From NCBI GenBank assembly GCA_946529215.1, contig CAMMZC010000005.1:1-64000 (forward strand): 64,000 bases of DNA. The letters are read 5' to 3'. How positions within the stretch are numbered: the first letter of the stretch is position 1; every line of letters begins with the position of its first letter. The stretch comes from an uncultured Clostridia bacterium (lineage in GTDB: Bacteria > Bacillota > Clostridia > TANB77 > CAG-508). Positions 43,473-54,121 of this stretch are shown one piece after another. The notes under the pieces were generated by a model. The model had not been told where the DNA came from. It did no database searches and saw only the letters and a list, made by a program, of their open reading frames with translations. A program made the position numbers and the translations under genes.

Positions 43473-43664
43473 ATGAAGTTTGATAAAGATATGTTAATTG
43501 GCGATCTTTTAGCAGAGGCTCCAGAAAAAGCTGATATATTATTAGAAGCTGGAATGCATTGCTTAAGTTGTCCTGCTTCACAAATGGAATCTTTAGCAGA
43601 AGCATGTGAAGTTCACGGAATTGATGTTGACGAACTATTGAAAGAATTAAATAAAGATGCTTAA
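43473..43664 (+). CDS. DUF1858 domain protein
   Basis: DLLAEAPEKADILLEAGMHCLSCPASQMESLAEAC. Confidence 0.92.
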   Translation: MKFDKDMLIGDLLAEAPEKADILLEAGMHCLSCPASQMESLAEACEVHGIDVDELLKELNKDA

Positions 43665-43690
43665 AACCACAATATACTACGTAAATACTT

Positions 43691-43714
43691 TATTACATAA
43701 TATATTATGTAATA
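43691..43714. promoter_or_regulatory. 24-bp perfect palindrome TATTACATAATATATTATGTAATA
   Basis: Lies just 5' of the ribosome-binding site of the 43733 gene. Confidence 0.7.
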
Positions 43715-43732
43715 GAAAAGGAGATACCCAAG

Positions 43733-44680
43733 ATGAAAACCGAAACTTTTGATTTTTATGATAGAACATCTTTAAAATCATATAATTTAGATAAAACCAT
43801 GCAAGACCAATTAAATGCATTAAGCCAATTAGATGTTTTTACAAGAAAACATTGCGAAAATGTTGCTGCTATCACCTGTAGACTATGTGAATATTTGCAT
43901 TGTTCTAAGGGCTTTACAGAATATTGTACTATATGTGCATATCTTCATGACCTAGGGAAATTATTCATTCCACCTGCAATTTTGCAAAAACCTGCAAAGC
44001 TTACAGATGAAGAGTATGAAGTTATGAAAACACATACTAAAATTGGCTATGAAATGTGTATAAAAGACGAAAGATTGCGACCTTATGCTGCTGGACCATT
44101 ATATCATCACGAAGCTCTTAATGGTACTGGATATCCACAAGGTTTAACTAAAAAAGATATTCCATATGAAGGGCAAATTATACGTGTAGCAGATGAATAT
44201 GATGCAATAGTTAGCAAAAGGCAATATAAATCTCATGTTGGAATTACAGACACCATAAAAATTCTTATAGAAAATGCTCATCCTAACTCTAATAATTTGC
44301 AATCTGACGCTATAAGTAAATTAGTAGAAAGCTCAAAAATGGGAAAAAATAATCCTATAATTGTAAAAACATTAATCAAAGTTGTAATAGATGATATTAA
44401 TTATGAAATATTTTGTACACAAGAATATGTTGAAAGTTTAAAAGAAAATATAAAAAGATTAGAAAAAGCCGAAAAATATTACAACAAAATGAAGTCTGCA
44501 AAAAATGAAGCTAAAGAACAATATTTTTATGAATACACTAAACTTTATCTAGAAAAAGGAGAAGATATTAACTCTTTTTTAACAATTAAACAGGAATATG
44601 AAGAAGCTTATGAAAAAAGAAAAGCGAAAATTGAAAGCCTATATGATGAAATAAAAAATATCAAAAAATTAAAGGTTTAA
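43733..44680 (+). CDS. HD-GYP-like phosphohydrolase
   Basis: AYLHDLGKLFIPPAIL, HHEALNGTGYPQGLTKKDIPYEGQI. Confidence 0.92.
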   Translation: MKTETFDFYDRTSLKSYNLDKTMQDQLNALSQLDVFTRKHCENVAAITCRLCEYLHCSKGFTEYCTICAYLHDLGKLFIPPAILQKPAKLTDEEYEVMKTHTKIGYEMCIKDERLRPYAAGPLYHHEALNGTGYPQGLTKKDIPYEGQIIRVADEYDAIVSKRQYKSHVGITDTIKILIENAHPNSNNLQSDAISKLVESSKMGKNNPIIVKTLIKVVIDDINYEIFCTQEYVESLKENIKRLEKAEKYYNKMKSAKNEAKEQYFYEYTKLYLEKGEDINSFLTIKQEYEEAYEKRKAKIESLYDEIKNIKKLKV

Positions 44681-44727
44681 TTATACATTTATTGTATATT
44701 AACTTTATATTATGTCTTATATAAAAT

Positions 44728-44758
44728 GCGGGTTGTGAAAAATCACTTCCCGCCGTTT
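44728..44758 (+). terminator. Intrinsic terminator
   Basis: GCGGGTTGTGAAAAATCACTTCCCGC followed by a T tract. Confidence 0.75.
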
Positions 44759-44759
44759 T

Positions 44760-45110
44760 TTATTCATCAAGTCCGAAACTCACTCCTAATGCATTATTTA
44801 TTTTATTCATAACACTAGCATCATCTATATGACCAATTTTTTCTTTTAATCTACTTTTATCTATTGTTCTAATTTGTTCAGTTAAAATAACTGAGTTACT
44901 TTTCAATCCTTCTGCATCTGCCTCTATTTCAATATGTGTAGGTAATTTATTTTTATTAGTCTGAGAAGTAATAGCTGCTGCAATTACTGTAGGACTATAT
45001 TTATTTCCCAAATCATTTTGTATGATTACAACTGGCCTTATACCTCCTTGTTCTGAACCAACCACAGGACTTAAATCTGCATAAAACATATCTCCTCTTT
45101 TAATTGTCAT
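44760..45110 (-). CDS. MazF/PemK-type endoribonuclease
   Basis: [48 protein letters not shown]. Confidence 0.93.
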   Translation of the reverse strand: MTIKRGDMFYADLSPVVGSEQGGIRPVVIIQNDLGNKYSPTVIAAAITSQTNKNKLPTHIEIEADAEGLKSNSVILTEQIRTIDKSRLKEKIGHIDDASVMNKINNALGVSFGLDE

Positions 45111-45249
45111 AATCTTCACTCCTAATATTAGCATATTTTAAAAGTCTGTATATTCGTAGATTAAAGCTATATTCACGTCGCAAAAATATTTTTGAATCAT
45201 AATTATTTTTTTCATTTCTTTATTTAAAATAATTTCGCAAATATTCGCT

Positions 45250-45885
45250 TTATAAATTTAATTCTATTTCTATATATTCTATGATAATTGTCGTATTTTG
45301 GTTATTATCCTGAATTATTAATTTTGTAGGTTTTAAATTCTCTTTATTTATGTATAATATTTTATTATTTAAATACTTATTATTTTTATTAGATTTTGTT
45401 TTCATAATAATCTCACCATTTTTTTCTTCAAAATTTGCTTTGTTTTTTTCTTTATATTCATTAATAAAATTTATTAAATCTAAACTATTATCTTCAAGTC
45501 CATTGTAATTTTCAAAAATTGTTTTTAAATCTAACTGGCAATTTTCAATTTTTAAACTATTATCTTTGTGTATAATCCTTACTCCTGCGATATTTTCTGG
45601 TTCTACTACTTCTTGAATACTTCCATTTTCTGTATTATATTCTTGCCTTAAAACATATTTATTTTGATTTTTGTTACTATTTACTTGTACGTTTATTTTT
45701 GTTTTATATGAACTTAAATTTAATATATTATCTACGATTTCTTGACTATTCATATTGTTTCCATTTTTTTGATTTTTAGTCATATTTTTTGAAATAAATA
45801 TTGCTAAAAAAATTGTCAAAATAATTAAAAATAAAATGAAAAATATTTTTTTGTTGCGCATAAAAAAACTTGACTCTTTTCTCAT
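45250..45885 (-). CDS. GerS-like / lipoprotein-sorting-like membrane-anchored protein
   Basis: N-terminal TM, LNNKILYINKENLKPTKLIIQD. Confidence 0.4.
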   Translation of the reverse strand: MRKESSFFMRNKKIFFILFLIILTIFLAIFISKNMTKNQKNGNNMNSQEIVDNILNLSSYKTKINVQVNSNKNQNKYVLRQEYNTENGSIQEVVEPENIAGVRIIHKDNSLKIENCQLDLKTIFENYNGLEDNSLDLINFINEYKEKNKANFEEKNGEIIMKTKSNKNNKYLNNKILYINKENLKPTKLIIQDNNQNTTIIIEYIEIELNL

Positions 45886-46024
45886 AAATAAATTCCCTCC
45901 TATATTCGTGAATTAATATGAAAATATAAAATTTATGTGCTTGAATATAACGACATAAGACATAAATTGAAATATTTTTATATTAATCTATATTTATTCT
46001 ATAAGGACTTTATTTATGATTTGC

Positions 46025-46696
46025 TTATTCATTATTAGTCTGATTCTCTTCTGATACAGTTTCTTGGGATTTTACTTGTTCTGTATCTTGTTTTTCTATT
46101 GCTTGCACACATAATCTTTCATCAGGCTTATTTTCTACGCATGTAATTAAAGTTATGTTATTTTCAGCAGTATTTTCTAAATAACTCCAATTTGTGCTTT
46201 TTATTATCTCTATACTTTGCACAATATAAACTTTTTCGAAATCATTATATTTATATTTTATTTCTTCACCTTTTTGTACTTTGTTTAAATTTTCAAAATA
46301 ATTATTTTTATATCCTCTATTATGCCCTGCTAAGCCTATATTTCCTGTTGTTTTCGAAGTATCTTCAAAATGACCCACATATTTATTTAATACATCCATA
46401 CTTGTTGTCTCTTCTATTGGTGCTTTTAAATAAATAGATGGAATTTCTATGTACCAATTTAAGTTACTTGATGTTGCTTCTATGTTTTGCTCATTTTCTG
46501 TTTCTTCATTCTTTTGAATAATATTTTCATCGATTAAATTTTCTGAAATAATATCTTTCGAACTAATTTCTTGATTCTCATCTGTAAAACTTTGTATTGT
46601 AAAACTATTAATTAATAAATTTAAAAATATAAAAATTACAATAGAAATAAATAAAGTAATTATGTTTATGTTTTTAGTTGTATAAATATTTATAAT
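46025..46696 (-). CDS. Sortase; open frame extends upstream of the listed ATG to a possible AUU start
   Basis: GLAGHNRGY (His) and NITLITCVENKPDERLCVQA (Cys, Arg); upstream in-frame TM plus NWYIEIPSIYLKAPIEE. Confidence 0.75.
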   Translation of the reverse strand: MINIYTTKNINIITLFISIVIFIFLNLLINSFTIQSFTDENQEISSKDIISENLIDENIIQKNEETENEQNIEATSSNLNWYIEIPSIYLKAPIEETTSMDVLNKYVGHFEDTSKTTGNIGLAGHNRGYKNNYFENLNKVQKGEEIKYKYNDFEKVYIVQSIEIIKSTNWSYLENTAENNITLITCVENKPDERLCVQAIEKQDTEQVKSQETVSEENQTNNE

Positions 46697-46787
46697 CTTT
46701 CACCTACCTTTCGATTTTTTACATCTATTTTTTATTGCTCCCACAGATAATTCTAAAAATCTGTGGGAGAATTTTTTATATTTTTTA

Positions 46788-47681
46788 TTATTTATCTTTT
46801 AATATTTGTCTTATTTCATTAATTGGTAATCCTGTAGCTTCTTTTATCTGTTCTTCTGTAAGATCCATTTTCGCAAGTTTATTAATTATTTTCTTTATTT
46901 CTTCTTTTCCTTGTTTTAATCCTTCTTCTTTTCCTTGTTTTAATCCTTCTTCTTTTCCTTGTTTTAATCCAACTTCCGTTCCTTTTGCTCTCGCTGACGC
47001 TAGCGCTGCATTTTCTTCCAATTTTGACATTAATCTTATTTCGGCTAATCTTTTTACTTCTTCATTTCCAGTTAATACTTCATATTTTTCTACAGCTTCT
47101 TCTATTTCTTTATTTTCTTTCATAGCCATTTCTAATAAATCCCTCCTCTCCATATCAATAAAAGCTAACCATTGATTTAGAGTGTTACTCATATCAGGAT
47201 TTTGTTTTCTAAACTTATCTAACTCTATATAGTAATATTTTACCTCATTATTTAATTCATAATCATTATGACCTCTTATTATTCTTATAGTTTCTAATAA
47301 ATACTCAGGTAAATCTGTTATACTATAATCTAATATAGCAATAATAATTACTTTTTTTAATTTGCTATAATCTTGTTTAGGTTCTAATTGCTCTACTATT
47401 TTTTTACTTGCATAAAATGTAGTTCTTTGCTCAATATTCTTATAATCTTTTAATTGCATCTCTACATTTACAATTTCACTACTCTCAAGTTCAACCTCTA
47501 AGTCCAAAATCCCATATTTCATTTCTTTTACTAATTGTTCTAATCTTGCATCATGAGTAACTTTTGCAATTTTTATGTCATTACCTAGTATTGCACCTAA
47601 AAAACTCTTTAAATTATTTTGATTTCTGCTAAAAAATAACTTAAATAAAATGTCATCTTTCATTTTTAATTTTTCTGCCAT
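46788..47681 (-). CDS. Rpn/PD-(D/E)XK nuclease family protein
   Basis: MKDDILFKLFFSRNQNNLKSFLGAIL, ILDLEVELESSEIVNVEMQL. Confidence 0.85.
   Translation of the reverse strand: MAEKLKMKDDILFKLFFSRNQNNLKSFLGAILGNDIKIAKVTHDARLEQLVKEMKYGILDLEVELESSEIVNVEMQLKDYKNIEQRTTFYASKKIVEQLEPKQDYSKLKKVIIIAILDYSITDLPEYLLETIRIIRGHNDYELNNEVKYYYIELDKFRKQNPDMSNTLNQWLAFIDMERRDLLEMAMKENKEIEEAVEKYEVLTGNEEVKRLAEIRLMSKLEENAALASARAKGTEVGLKQGKEEGLKQGKEEGLKQGKEEIKKIINKLAKMDLTEEQIKEATGLPINEIRQILKDK
46901..46972 (-). repeat. Three in-frame 24-bp tandem repeats encoding GLKQGKEE
   Basis: CTTCTTTTCCTTGTTTTAATCC repeated, last copy slightly divergent. Confidence 0.95.
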
Positions 47682-48193
47682 AAATCTTCTCCTCCTATTA
47701 TATTATATTTTTTTAAATTTTACAATAGCTATTTTTGTTTTTTCTAATTTTAGCATAACTAATAGTTAAACCTTATTACTACAATCCCCTTTCCTAAAGA
47801 TTTTTTTAGATTATAAATATTCTTTATTTTTATTAATTTAACAACGAACAAATTCACAAAATGCATAAATCATAACTCAAATTGCTAAGTGGTTAAATAT
47901 ATCCGTATCATTTAGCAATTAGTCTTCAAACATTTTGATTTATTCTAAAAATAATACTTTTGAATTTATAAATTAATTAATATAATTTTTTTGAAAAAAA
48001 TTAAACATTTTTTAATATATTTTTGCAACAAAATAGTTATTGCATAATTATAATATCATAAAACTCAAAAAAATGCAACAAAAAATTGCATTTTTACTAC
48101 AACTTTTCATCGCATTTTTCGACATTATTTGACAAAATATCACACTAATAGGTCTTTTTACTATTTATGAAATTATTTTTCCTCTTCTTCATC

Positions 48194-48451
48194 TCACCAA
48201 TCTACACCTCTGAATTCTTCATCTGATAGTGGTGTTATTCTTTCGGTTTCTAGTCCAAAAGAATCAGTTGTTGAATAACCATCATACCACCTTGGGTCTT
48301 CTTTAACTTTAGGCATATAAAATGCATTTTTTTCAACTCTTTCACCTGTTGACCTCTTTTCCTTAAATGGAATATCACTATATTTAATTTTAGATTGTTT
48401 TACAGGTTGGTTTACTTCTTGAGATTTTCTAAATTCTTCATTTTTACTCAT
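48194..48451 (-). CDS. Small hypothetical protein
   Basis: 85-aa ORF preceded by a GGAG-type ribosome-binding site. Confidence 0.5.
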   Translation of the reverse strand: MSKNEEFRKSQEVNQPVKQSKIKYSDIPFKEKRSTGERVEKNAFYMPKVKEDPRWYDGYSTTDSFGLETERITPLSDEEFRGVDW

Positions 48452-48533
48452 ATTTAATTTACTCCTTTATTAATATTAATTAAATAATATTTTACCACAT
48501 AGTTATGTAAACGTCAAGATTTCGAAGTATTTT

Positions 48534-49553
48534 TTATTGTTTATTTAATGCAATTTCTATCAGTTTATCTAACAAAGAGCTATAACTATAACCAAAATCT
48601 TCCATCAATTTCGGATACATAGAAATATTTGTAAATCCAGGCATAGTATTAATCTCATTTAAAAATACTTTTCCTGTTCCTTCTTCAACAAAAAAATCTA
48701 CACGAGATAATCCATTTCCATCTAGGGCTTTAAATGCCTTGGCAGCCAATTTTCTTATTTCTTCTTGTTGCTCATCTGTAATAGAAGCTGGAATTACTGT
48801 TTTTGAATCTTGATTTTCATATTTTGCATCAAAAGTGTAAAAGTCTTCTGCTGATAGAATTTCTCCAACACGTGATGCCTCTACTCCAATTCTGCTATTT
48901 CCTAAAACAGCACATTCTACTTCTTTTCCTTTTATTCCTTGTTCAATTAAAACTTTACTATCATATTTAAATGCTTCTAAAATTGCTTGTTTTAAATCTT
49001 CATCATTTTCTGCTTTATTTACTCCTACTGATGAACCTGAATTACAAGGTTTAATAAATAATGGGAATTTTAATTTTTCGTTTTTTAGATTAATCACATC
49101 ATCTATACTTATTTTTTTCTCATCTAGGTCATTTTCTACAATGGTCATTTTCTCACCATCATAATCTTTTATGTATATATGTTTTGTTTGATTTATTTTT
49201 GCTTTTTCAAAAATGATTTTAGTATAAGATTTATCCATTCCAATACTTGAAGCTATAATTCCACATCCAACATAAGGAATTTTCAATAGTTCTAGCATTC
49301 CCTGAATTGTTCCATCTTCTCCATATAATCCATGTAATACAGGAAAAATAACATCCATATTTTTTAAATATTTTATAATATTTTCTATTGGTTTGTTATT
49401 TTCATATTCAAACCAATTTCCTTCCTTATTTATGTAAATGGGAAAAACCTCATATTTATTTTTATCTAAATTGTTCATTACAGAAGTTGCAGATTTTACA
49501 GAAACCTCATTTTCTGTTGACATTCCACCAAATATAACACCTAATTTAATCAT
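48534..49553 (-). CDS. ddl: D-alanine--D-alanine ligase
   Basis: GGMSTENEVSVKSA, HGLYGEDGTIQGMLEL, FLNEINTMPGFT. Confidence 0.95.
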   Translation of the reverse strand: MIKLGVIFGGMSTENEVSVKSATSVMNNLDKNKYEVFPIYINKEGNWFEYENNKPIENIIKYLKNMDVIFPVLHGLYGEDGTIQGMLELLKIPYVGCGIIASSIGMDKSYTKIIFEKAKINQTKHIYIKDYDGEKMTIVENDLDEKKISIDDVINLKNEKLKFPLFIKPCNSGSSVGVNKAENDEDLKQAILEAFKYDSKVLIEQGIKGKEVECAVLGNSRIGVEASRVGEILSAEDFYTFDAKYENQDSKTVIPASITDEQQEEIRKLAAKAFKALDGNGLSRVDFFVEEGTGKVFLNEINTMPGFTNISMYPKLMEDFGYSYSSLLDKLIEIALNKQ

Positions 49554-49649
49554 AATTAATCACAATCCTTTCCTTTTTATAAATTCATATTAATGTAATA
49601 TGAGCGTGCGTAAGAAATCATATATTATTATAAAATAATACAACTATAA

Positions 49650-51038
49650 TTATTGTTTGATTTCTTGAACAATTTCAAACAATTTCATTCCATTTGATGC
49701 TTTAAATAAAATGCTATCACCTTTTTCCATTATATTTTTTAATTTTTCTATTAATTCCTCTCTTATGTTAAAATGAATTATTTTTTTCTTTTCCATACCA
49801 CTATTTTCCGCTTCTTCTGCAATATATTTTGCATCTTCTCCTATAGTAAATAACAAATCAATTTTATTTTTTGCAACCACTTTTCCAACTTTTCTGTGTA
49901 GCTCTTCTGAAAATTCTCCAAGTTCAAACATATCTCCCAAAACTGCAATTTTTCTTTTTGAATTTGTATTTGCCAAATACTCTATTGCTGCTTTCATTGA
50001 ATCAAAACTTGCATTATAACTATCATTTATAATTGTTATGTCATTTTCTAAATTAATAATTTCCATCCTTTTTTTTGTAAGTTCAAAACTTGAAATTCCT
50101 TTTTGAATTTCTTCATTAGATAAATTAAGCATCTTTCCTACTAGACTGGCACATAATGCATTTAAAATAAATACATCTCCCCCAACAGGAACTTCTATAT
50201 CAAACTTATCTCCTTCACAATTGCATATAAACTTACTCCTATTTTCGCTTTTTTCTATATTTTCTGCCATGCATTCACTTTTGTTTTCCATTCCAAAAGT
50301 TCTAATATTTACATTATGTTCATTTTCTTTTGCCCAATTATGTAACATATCATTATCATTATTTATTACAACTAAAGGCACTTTCATACCTTCTAATATT
50401 TCTAACTTAGCTTTTAAAATACTCTCTCTTGAGCCCAAATTTCCAATATGAGATGTTCCAACATTTGTAATAACAGAAACCATTGGCTTTGCAATCTTTG
50501 TTAGTTTTCTTATCTCTCCTAAGTGATTCATTCCCATCTCTATTACTGCTGCTTCGTGATCTTTTAATTTTAGTATTGTAAGAGGAAGTCCTATGTCATT
50601 ATTAAAATTCCCCTCTGTTTTTAAAGTTTTATATTTTTTACTAAGAACATTTGCAATAATATCTTTTGTACTTGTTTTTCCAACGCTTCCAGTAACTCCA
50701 ACCACAATCAAATTTTTATATAAATTTCTTTTTGCTGTAGCAATTTGAACAAGTGCTCCTTTTGTATCTTCCACTTGAATAATATTTTTATTTTTGTATT
50801 TTTCTAAGTCTTCATTATTTATCTCTATTTGATTTGTTATTACTGTGTCTGCACCATTGTCTATTGCTTTTTTCCAAAATAAATTACCATCAAAATTTTC
50901 TCCTTTTAATGCAATAAATGTATCTCCTTTTTCTATTTTTCTTGTATCATTTGAAAAATTTTCGCATTCTTTTTCTTCGTCTCCCGCAATTAAAATTCCA
51001 TTTGTACATTCTAGTATATCTTTTATTTTTAAATTCAT
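49650..51038 (-). CDS. murF: UDP-N-acetylmuramoyl-tripeptide--D-alanyl-D-alanine ligase
   Basis: GVTGSVGKTSTKDIIANVLSKK, TEGNFNNDIGLPLTIL, INDSYNASFDSMKAAI. Confidence 0.95.
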   Translation of the reverse strand: MNLKIKDILECTNGILIAGDEEKECENFSNDTRKIEKGDTFIALKGENFDGNLFWKKAIDNGADTVITNQIEINNEDLEKYKNKNIIQVEDTKGALVQIATAKRNLYKNLIVVGVTGSVGKTSTKDIIANVLSKKYKTLKTEGNFNNDIGLPLTILKLKDHEAAVIEMGMNHLGEIRKLTKIAKPMVSVITNVGTSHIGNLGSRESILKAKLEILEGMKVPLVVINNDNDMLHNWAKENEHNVNIRTFGMENKSECMAENIEKSENRSKFICNCEGDKFDIEVPVGGDVFILNALCASLVGKMLNLSNEEIQKGISSFELTKKRMEIINLENDITIINDSYNASFDSMKAAIEYLANTNSKRKIAVLGDMFELGEFSEELHRKVGKVVAKNKIDLLFTIGEDAKYIAEEAENSGMEKKKIIHFNIREELIEKLKNIMEKGDSILFKASNGMKLFEIVQEIKQ

Positions 51039-51196
51039 TTCCTAATCCTTTCCGTGCATTTTAAATTTTTTAGCACATTTTACTATATTTTATAGAATTA
51101 TATGCAAAATAAAAAAATAATTCCATATAGTAAAATACCCACTCATAAAAATTTGACACAGAAATTACCCAGTGATATAATGTCATTGGTGATTAT

Positions 51197-52687
51197 ATGG
51201 AAAAGAAGTTTATAAAAATGAATAACAATTTAAATCAGCTATCTCTAGGTAATTTTATTAGAATTATAAAAAAGAATTCTATTAATAAACATTTAGCAAG
51301 CCAAGCTGAAATATTTTGTATAATTTTTAATATTGATAATGTTAATGAGTCAACTATAAATAATTACTGCATAGGAGCACGTTGTATAGGAGATGACTAC
51401 AAAAATATCTATGTAGATTTAAGGAAAAAATATAATAAAGATAGTGCAGTGTTTGTTCCAATTGTTAGTCAGCTTTCTAGTATTTTAATGGGGAATATTT
51501 ATGAAAAACAATCTATTACACAAATAAATAATAATAAAAACTTAAAAAATGTTTGCACCTTACTTTACAATATATCTAAAAATGATGCAAAAGTTTCTGA
51601 AGCTTTTTCGGCTAAACTATTAAAGCTTATTAATTCAGATAATTTATATGATTGTATTGCTAGGTTATTGATATATGTAGTGTTAGAGCATGTTCAACCA
51701 ATATATGTTAGTGATGAAATTAATGAAAAATTAGAAAGTATTTTATACAATACTAATATTTCTTTTGATAGTTTACAGGAATTTTTAAACACACAATTCG
51801 ATGATGGAATAAATTATAGTTATTCTATTCGTCAATTAGCAAAGAAAAATAACCCTTATGCATTATTTGAACTTGGACTATCAGAATATTTTGGCAAAAT
51901 GACTGGCACACCTAGATATAATATAGCTTTTGACCATTTCTCAAAAGCTGCTATTTTTAATCATCCAAGAGCTAATTACATTGCAGGCAGAATGTTGATA
52001 GAAGGAAAAGTTGGTAACAGCTGTAAAACTGATATTGAAAAAGGATTAAAATATTTAAAAAAAGCTGAAAGTCTTAACAATATAGCGTGTTTAAATGTTT
52101 TAGGGCAATTTTATCTAAAACAAGGTAATGAAAGTTTAGCAGAAAAATATTTTAAAAGGGCCGCTTCTCATAATTTTGTTTATGCTTTTAACAATTTAGG
52201 AAAAATCTGTGAAAACAAAAAATTATATAATAAAGCATTTGAGTATTATTTAAAAAGTGCTAATCTAGATGAAAGCTGGGCTTGCAACAAAATAGGTGAA
52301 ATGTATAGATTAGGTATTGGTACAAAAATCGATTTAAAAAAAGCATTTGAATATTATAATAGAGCATTAAATGTTCCTATTGAATTTGTCCAAAATTATG
52401 CAAAATATAATTTGGCAGTTTATTTTTATATGTATGGTAATTACGAAATAAATATAGAAAAAGATGTAGAAAAAGCTATTAAGCTTTTAACTGAATCTTC
52501 TCAAAAATTAATAGAATCTCAAATGTTTTTGTTATGTTATTATGTGTCTATAAATGATAAAGAAAAGATTCAAGAATATAAAAGTATGGTTGAAAATAAC
52601 CCTAAGTTTAATATTGAAATTAAAAAACAAGTAGAAGATATTTTAAAAAAAGTTAAAAAGAAACCTAATTTGAAAATAAAACTTTAA
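51197..52687 (+). CDS. Sel1/TPR-repeat protein with uncharacterised N-terminal region
   Basis: AFDHFSKAAIFNHPRANYIAGRM, AEKYFKRAASHNFVYAFNNLG, AFEYYLKSANLDESWACNKIGEMY. Confidence 0.85.
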   Translation: MEKKFIKMNNNLNQLSLGNFIRIIKKNSINKHLASQAEIFCIIFNIDNVNESTINNYCIGARCIGDDYKNIYVDLRKKYNKDSAVFVPIVSQLSSILMGNIYEKQSITQINNNKNLKNVCTLLYNISKNDAKVSEAFSAKLLKLINSDNLYDCIARLLIYVVLEHVQPIYVSDEINEKLESILYNTNISFDSLQEFLNTQFDDGINYSYSIRQLAKKNNPYALFELGLSEYFGKMTGTPRYNIAFDHFSKAAIFNHPRANYIAGRMLIEGKVGNSCKTDIEKGLKYLKKAESLNNIACLNVLGQFYLKQGNESLAEKYFKRAASHNFVYAFNNLGKICENKKLYNKAFEYYLKSANLDESWACNKIGEMYRLGIGTKIDLKKAFEYYNRALNVPIEFVQNYAKYNLAVYFYMYGNYEINIEKDVEKAIKLLTESSQKLIESQMFLLCYYVSINDKEKIQEYKSMVENNPKFNIEIKKQVEDILKKVKKKPNLKIKL

Positions 52688-52718
52688 TATAATTATCGCG
52701 ACATTAGTGCATATAGGC

Positions 52719-52763
52719 TTTTATACAATAGAAAAGTCAATATGACTTTCCTATTGTATAAAA
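52719..52763. terminator. Bidirectional intrinsic terminator
   Basis: TTTTATACAATAGAAAAGTCA / TGACTTTCCTATTGTATAAAA between convergent genes. Confidence 0.85.
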
Positions 52764-52772
52764 CAAATTCTT

Positions 52773-53477
52773 TTAATCATTTTTCTTTACCTGCACAGCT
52801 CCTGTAATTAGTACTTTTTCTTGTCCATATCTTCCCATTGTCTGTTCTTGCAAAAATAATACATCCCAATTAGAAGAATTAAAAAAGTGTAATATATCAT
52901 CTTTATCAAAAAATCTTTTATATTTACCATCATTAGTCTCATATAAATGATGTTCAATTTCTTTTCCTTGTCCTGCACCATAATTGATATCATTAATAGA
53001 ATTTACTCTATAGAGCAATCTTCCATTTGGCTTAAGAACTCTTTTTATTTCATTTATTATATAAATAGTCGTTGCTTCTGTAAAATAATGTAAAGATAAA
53101 TCTGCAATTACTACATCCGTAAAATTATCTTGAAATGGTAATCCTTTAGTCATATCAAACTGCTTTGTAACTTCTAACTCTGGGAAATTATTACTTATAT
53201 TTTGCATCGCTACTATTGAATAATCACATGGTATAACATCTTTTTCTTTTTCGACTAAATATAATATATTATTGCCACTTCCACATCCCAAATCAATAAT
53301 TGGAGTTTCACAGACTTCAATATAATCTCTGAAAATGTCCATCCATCCATCAACTTTTATTTCATTTCTATTTCTGCCATATACCTTAAATGCTTCATTC
53401 CATTGTTCTTGTGCTTTTAAATTAGCAATTTGTTCATTTTGTTTATTGCTGTCATTTTTAAATCTATCACTATTCAT
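52773..53477 (-). CDS. SAM-dependent class I methyltransferase
   Basis: PIIDLGCGSGNNILYLVEK, VVIADLSLHYF. Confidence 0.9.
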   Translation of the reverse strand: MNSDRFKNDSNKQNEQIANLKAQEQWNEAFKVYGRNRNEIKVDGWMDIFRDYIEVCETPIIDLGCGSGNNILYLVEKEKDVIPCDYSIVAMQNISNNFPELEVTKQFDMTKGLPFQDNFTDVVIADLSLHYFTEATTIYIINEIKRVLKPNGRLLYRVNSINDINYGAGQGKEIEHHLYETNDGKYKRFFDKDDILHFFNSSNWDVLFLQEQTMGRYGQEKVLITGAVQVKKND

Positions 53478-53487
53478 TGTTGTATTT

Positions 53488-54057
53488 CTACCTTTTCTTC
53501 TTCCATTTTTTTATATTTTTATTCTCATTTTTTATATGTAAAACCAATCCACATACAGCTACTATAACTAGAATTATCTCTGTAATAATTCCAGATATTG
53601 AATTTGCATAAATATTGAATCCTAACCAGAACAATGCAGTCGGAATTGAAATTATTTTATATATTTTTACATCTTTTAACCACACAGAAAATAGCCATGC
53701 AATTGTACCTAATACAGACAAAAGGCTTAATAAATTAGTATATGTAACATATGTTAAAATTGCTGTGTATGCTAAAATTATTGTAAGCATAATAACATCT
53801 TTTTTCTCAATTTTATTTGATTTTCCATTTTTTTGTTCATCTACAAAAAACATTATATTAGTAAGTATACCTACTGTAACCATTACCATTCCTTGATATT
53901 GCCCTAAAAACCAATATCCAATTATTAATAAAATAGACTGAAAAAAGCTAACTGCTAATATAGTTTTTCTGTTTTTAAGAAAATATGTACTTCCTAATAA
54001 AATATATGCTATTGTTGAAAATATTTGTGATAATATATATGATGTTGTAAATTCCAT
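53488..54057 (-). CDS. YgjV-like inner membrane protein
   Basis: QIFSTIAYILLGSTYFLKNRKTILAV; multi-TM. Confidence 0.7.
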   Translation of the reverse strand: MEFTTSYILSQIFSTIAYILLGSTYFLKNRKTILAVSFFQSILLIIGYWFLGQYQGMVMVTVGILTNIMFFVDEQKNGKSNKIEKKDVIMLTIILAYTAILTYVTYTNLLSLLSVLGTIAWLFSVWLKDVKIYKIISIPTALFWLGFNIYANSISGIITEIILVIVAVCGLVLHIKNENKNIKKWKKKR

Positions 54058-54121
54058 TTTTAATCCCCCTATCTTGTCTATTATACACTTTATAATATAT
54101 TTTGTCAAATCCACAATTCTT

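Noticed and set aside
46901-46972. Possible CRISPR/minisatellite at 24-bp repeats
   Set aside because: Directly tandem, in frame inside a CDS, no spacers
47700-48190. ~490-bp AT-rich intergenic region examined for ncRNA
   Set aside because: No convincing conserved structure or ORF visible by eye
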